Below are positions 6,696 through 8,811 of a DNA stretch of 8,811 bases, piece after piece (the stretch's first letter is position 1; every line of letters begins with the position of its first letter). A program made the position numbers and the translations under genes. The notes below the pieces were generated by a model. That model was given only the letters and a program-made list of their open reading frames with translations, made no database searches and was not told the DNA's origin. This DNA comes from CAZUQH01 sp964622465. Its GTDB lineage: Bacteria > CG03 > CAZUQH01. Where the stretch lies: contig CAZUQH010000044.1 of the NCBI GenBank assembly GCA_964622465.1, positions 1 to 8,811 of the forward strand. The letters run 5' to 3'.

Positions 6696-8811
6696 ATGTA
6701 CCTCCGCCGCGCTGACTCAATTTCAGTTGAATCATCGAGAATATGAAGATTATTATAAACAAAACATACGCAATTGCTGATGCATAACCGAATTTAAAGT
6801 ATTTGAATCCCTGGTTATACATATATAGTACTATCGAAATCGTAGAATTCAGCGGCCCGCCTTTGGTCATAACGTACGGCTCCGCAAAGAACTGGAAGTA
6901 ACCGATAAGAGTAGTTATCGTCACGAATACGGTCGTCGGCTTTAGGCCTGGAATCGTAACCTTCGTAAAACAATCCAACCAGCCGGCACCGTCAATTTTT
7001 GCTGCCTCGTATTGTGCTTTGGGGATTGCCTGAAGCCCGGCAAGAAATATGACCATGTTGTATCCAAAATTTCTCCAGACCGCCATTATTATAAGCGACG
7101 GAAGTGCAAGCCGTGAGCTCCCAAGCCAGTTTTGTGCCGGTGCTCCTATACTCTGCATCAACCAGTTGAATAACCCGTAGTCCACGTTGTAAAGCCATCT
7201 CCATACCACGGCAACGGCAACTATCGTTGTGACTACGGGAGTAAAGTAACCGGCACGGAAAAAGCTTCTCGCTTTTATGAATCCTTCGTTCAAGACCACC
7301 GCAAAGAAAAGCGAGACAAAAATAGAAAGTGGCACGCCAATACCTACAAAAATAAAAGTGTTTACGAGCGACTTCCAGAATATCGGGTCTGAAAGCAGGT
7401 TTGCATAGTTTGAAAAACCCACAAACTTTACGTTACCCCAGTTTGCAAGAGCCATTGCATCCCAGTCAGTCAGCGACATAACAAGTGAAAATATAACCGG
7501 CACAAACAGGAATACGGCGAGTGTGGCCAAACTCGGGATTAAGAAAATGTATGGTGCACGGATGTTTTTTAAGCCGGCTGTCTCTGTTTGACGCCGGCGT
7601 CCGATAAAGTAGACCACCAGGATAATGGCAATAAGTATACCGGTAAAAATAAAGATAACCGGTTTAATGTTTGCATAGCCAGCACGCGCAGATAAAATCC
7701 TGGTGATGTCCTCGTCCAACAATTTGAGCGCTTGCTCGTTTGACATTTTACCGAGTATCGCTTCTTCCATCCGCATTTGTATCTTGTCGGCAATCTGCTC
7801 CCATACAGGAATATTCGGAGGTGACTTTGTATCCTCCATCTGCTCTCCGAATACTTTAATCATTGGTTTGGTGTCAAAGAATTTGTCCTGCCACGTGGCT
7901 TTGACCGCAGGTAAATCCGTTGTCATTTTGTACCATTCAACCTGAACCTCCGGTCTTGAAAGAAACTCAACGAACTTCCATGCTGCATCTTTATTCTTTG
8001 ATTGCTTAAAAACCACCAGGTTGCATCCACCGACAAAGGACGTGCGGGTCTTCTTACCTGGCACAACCGCTACATTCCATTTGCCGTCAAGTTCCGGCAT
8101 TTCTTTATGGGTCATCTCTACCATCCAGGGACCGGAGATGAACATCGGATAATAACCTGTGCGGAAAGCATAGAATAGGTCAATGTCAGCGCCTGCCGCA
8201 GTTGGAGCAATTTTTTTATTGAACAAGCCGTGGTAATAATTGAAAGTCTCTTTGACCTCGTCGGAAGTCACTCTTGAAAGAGTCATATCTTCGTTTAGAA
8301 CGTCTCCGCCATTTGACCACAGAAAAATACAAAAAGAATTCCAATCCTTTACGGGAAGCGCAATTCCCCATCTGTCTATTTTTCCGTCTCCGTCAAAGTC
8401 GCGCACCAGGTCAAGGCCACATTGTTCGAGTTCATCCCAGGTTTCCGGTGGATGCTCCCAACCTGCTTCTTTCAGAATGTCCGACCTGTAAAACAGAACA
8501 CGCGTATCCACGTACCACGGAATACCATAGAGATTTCCATTCACTATATTGGTATTCCAGGAACCAGCGTAGAACTTTTCTGGAGATGCAACTTTTGATT
8601 GTTCTACATATGACTCAAGCGGTTCGAGCGCACCCATACCGCCAAATTCACTCATCCAGGTTGTCCCCAACTGGCAGACGTCCGGAGGGATATTGCCGGC
8701 AACCGAAGTCATCAGTTTTTCGTGCGCAGCATCCCATGGGATTGCCTGTGTCCTGACTTTGATGTCAGGGTATTCCTCCTCGAAACGCCTCGCCATCTCG
8801 GCTATCTTGAT
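6688..8811 (-). CDS. Fused sugar-binding protein and MalF-like ABC permease (CUT1), 5' end beyond window
   Basis: One uninterrupted frame of 707 codons ends at TAA 6690-6688. Residues about 1-375 (counted from the window edge) are a family 1 solute-binding protein: RFEEEYPDIKV, PPDVCQLG, GIPWYVDTRVLFYRSDIL, PETWDEL, a DFDGDGKIDRWG calcium-loop-like motif, SGPWMVEM and KDAAWKFVEFLS. Residues about 383-404 form a membrane helix followed by GRRRQ, then a MalF-type permease begins with APYIFLIPSLA. Its EAA loop, EAAKIDGAGWLDCFTKVTIP, is at about 602-621, and FFAEPYVMTKGGP follows. Positive residues after the tether helix place the binding domain outside the membrane. The ATG at 8796 is not the start, because IKIAE upstream continues typical binding-protein sequence; the signal peptide and some tens of residues lie off the window. 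Confidence 0.93.
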   Translation of the reverse strand: MKIAEMARRFEEEYPDIKVRTQAIPWDAAHEKLMTSVAGNIPPDVCQLGTTWMSEFGGMGALEPLESYVEQSKVASPEKFYAGSWNTNIVNGNLYGIPWYVDTRVLFYRSDILKEAGWEHPPETWDELEQCGLDLVRDFDGDGKIDRWGIALPVKDWNSFCIFLWSNGGDVLNEDMTLSRVTSDEVKETFNYYHGLFNKKIAPTAAGADIDLFYAFRTGYYPMFISGPWMVEMTHKEMPELDGKWNVAVVPGKKTRTSFVGGCNLVVFKQSKNKDAAWKFVEFLSRPEVQVEWYKMTTDLPAVKATWQDKFFDTKPMIKVFGEQMEDTKSPPNIPVWEQIADKIQMRMEEAILGKMSNEQALKLLDEDITRILSARAGYANIKPVIFIFTGILIAIILVVYFIGRRRQTETAGLKNIRAPYIFLIPSLATLAVFLFVPVIFSLVMSLTDWDAMALANWGNVKFVGFSNYANLLSDPIFWKSLVNTFIFVGIGVPLSIFVSLFFAVVLNEGFIKARSFFRAGYFTPVVTTIVAVAVVWRWLYNVDYGLFNWLMQSIGAPAQNWLGSSRLALPSLIIMAVWRNFGYNMVIFLAGLQAIPKAQYEAAKIDGAGWLDCFTKVTIPGLKPTTVFVTITTLIGYFQFFAEPYVMTKGGPLNSTISIVLYMYNQGFKYFKFGYASAIAYVLFIIIFIFSMIQLKLSQRGGGTYA
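6701..6705 (-). promoter_or_regulatory. Shine-Dalgarno for the MalG-like permease, inside the preceding gene
   Basis: GGAGG on the minus strand lies five bases before ATG 6695. It is embedded in the codons for the last residues (GGGTYA) of the fused binding protein-permease. The two genes therefore overlap and are probably co-translated. Confidence 0.7.

Noticed and set aside
8274..8756. A 160-residue plus-strand ORF
   Set aside because: It lies wholly antisense to the solute-binding domain, has no ribosome site or recognisable motif, and its composition is that of a shadow frame.
6688..8796. ATG 8796 as the true start of the fused binding protein-permease
   Set aside because: The frame stays open to the window edge with IKIAE, which fits the usual binding-protein sequence before RRFEEEYPDIKV. 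No signal peptide follows the ATG.

Overview
This window looks like part of a carbohydrate-uptake and breakdown operon from an uncultured bacterium. All recognisable genes are on the minus strand, so the operon reads from the right end to the left end. A run of 100 Ns, short dispersed repeats inside and between genes, and one interrupted gene suggest a draft or metagenome assembly. The phylum cannot be fixed from the sequence. A solute-binding protein fused to its permease, together with these repeats, is something I associate with candidate phyla such as Omnitrophota and relatives, but that is only an impression.

Layout in transcription order. (1) 8811-6688: a CUT1-type sugar ABC component in which the solute-binding domain, a tether helix and a MalF-like permease form one polypeptide; its N-terminus lies beyond the right edge. 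(2) 6695-5844: a MalG-like permease overlapping gene 1. (3) 5843-5734: a 110-base junction holding a 30-codon hydrophobic ORF with a strong Shine-Dalgarno, possibly a leader or the scar of a deleted secreted-protein gene. (4) 5733-4549: a secreted (alpha/alpha)-barrel glycosidase-like protein interrupted by an in-frame TGA. (5) 4547-2363: a GH35 beta-galactosidase broken by the N gap at 2781-2880. (6) from about 2366 off the left edge: a GH94 disaccharide/oligosaccharide phosphorylase, open for about 788 codons without interruption.

Inferred logic: the ABC transporter imports an oligosaccharide (no ATPase gene is in view), the secreted protein may trim or bind glycan outside the cytoplasm, and the leaderless GH35 and GH94 enzymes split the imported sugar by hydrolysis and phosphorolysis. 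The genes are packed with overlaps or 1-base spacings, which suggests translational coupling.

The most notable signals are two short dispersed repeats with the same ends but different cores. One (2351-2385) sits exactly at the GH35/GH94 junction and supplies the GH35 stop codon plus a GAGG and an overlapping GTG start for GH94. The other (1568-1613) lies inside GH94 and is translated in frame as about 15 extra residues. No tRNA, rRNA, CRISPR array, transposase or convincing terminator was seen, and no stretch above 300 bases lacks a gene, apart from unknown sequence in the gap.
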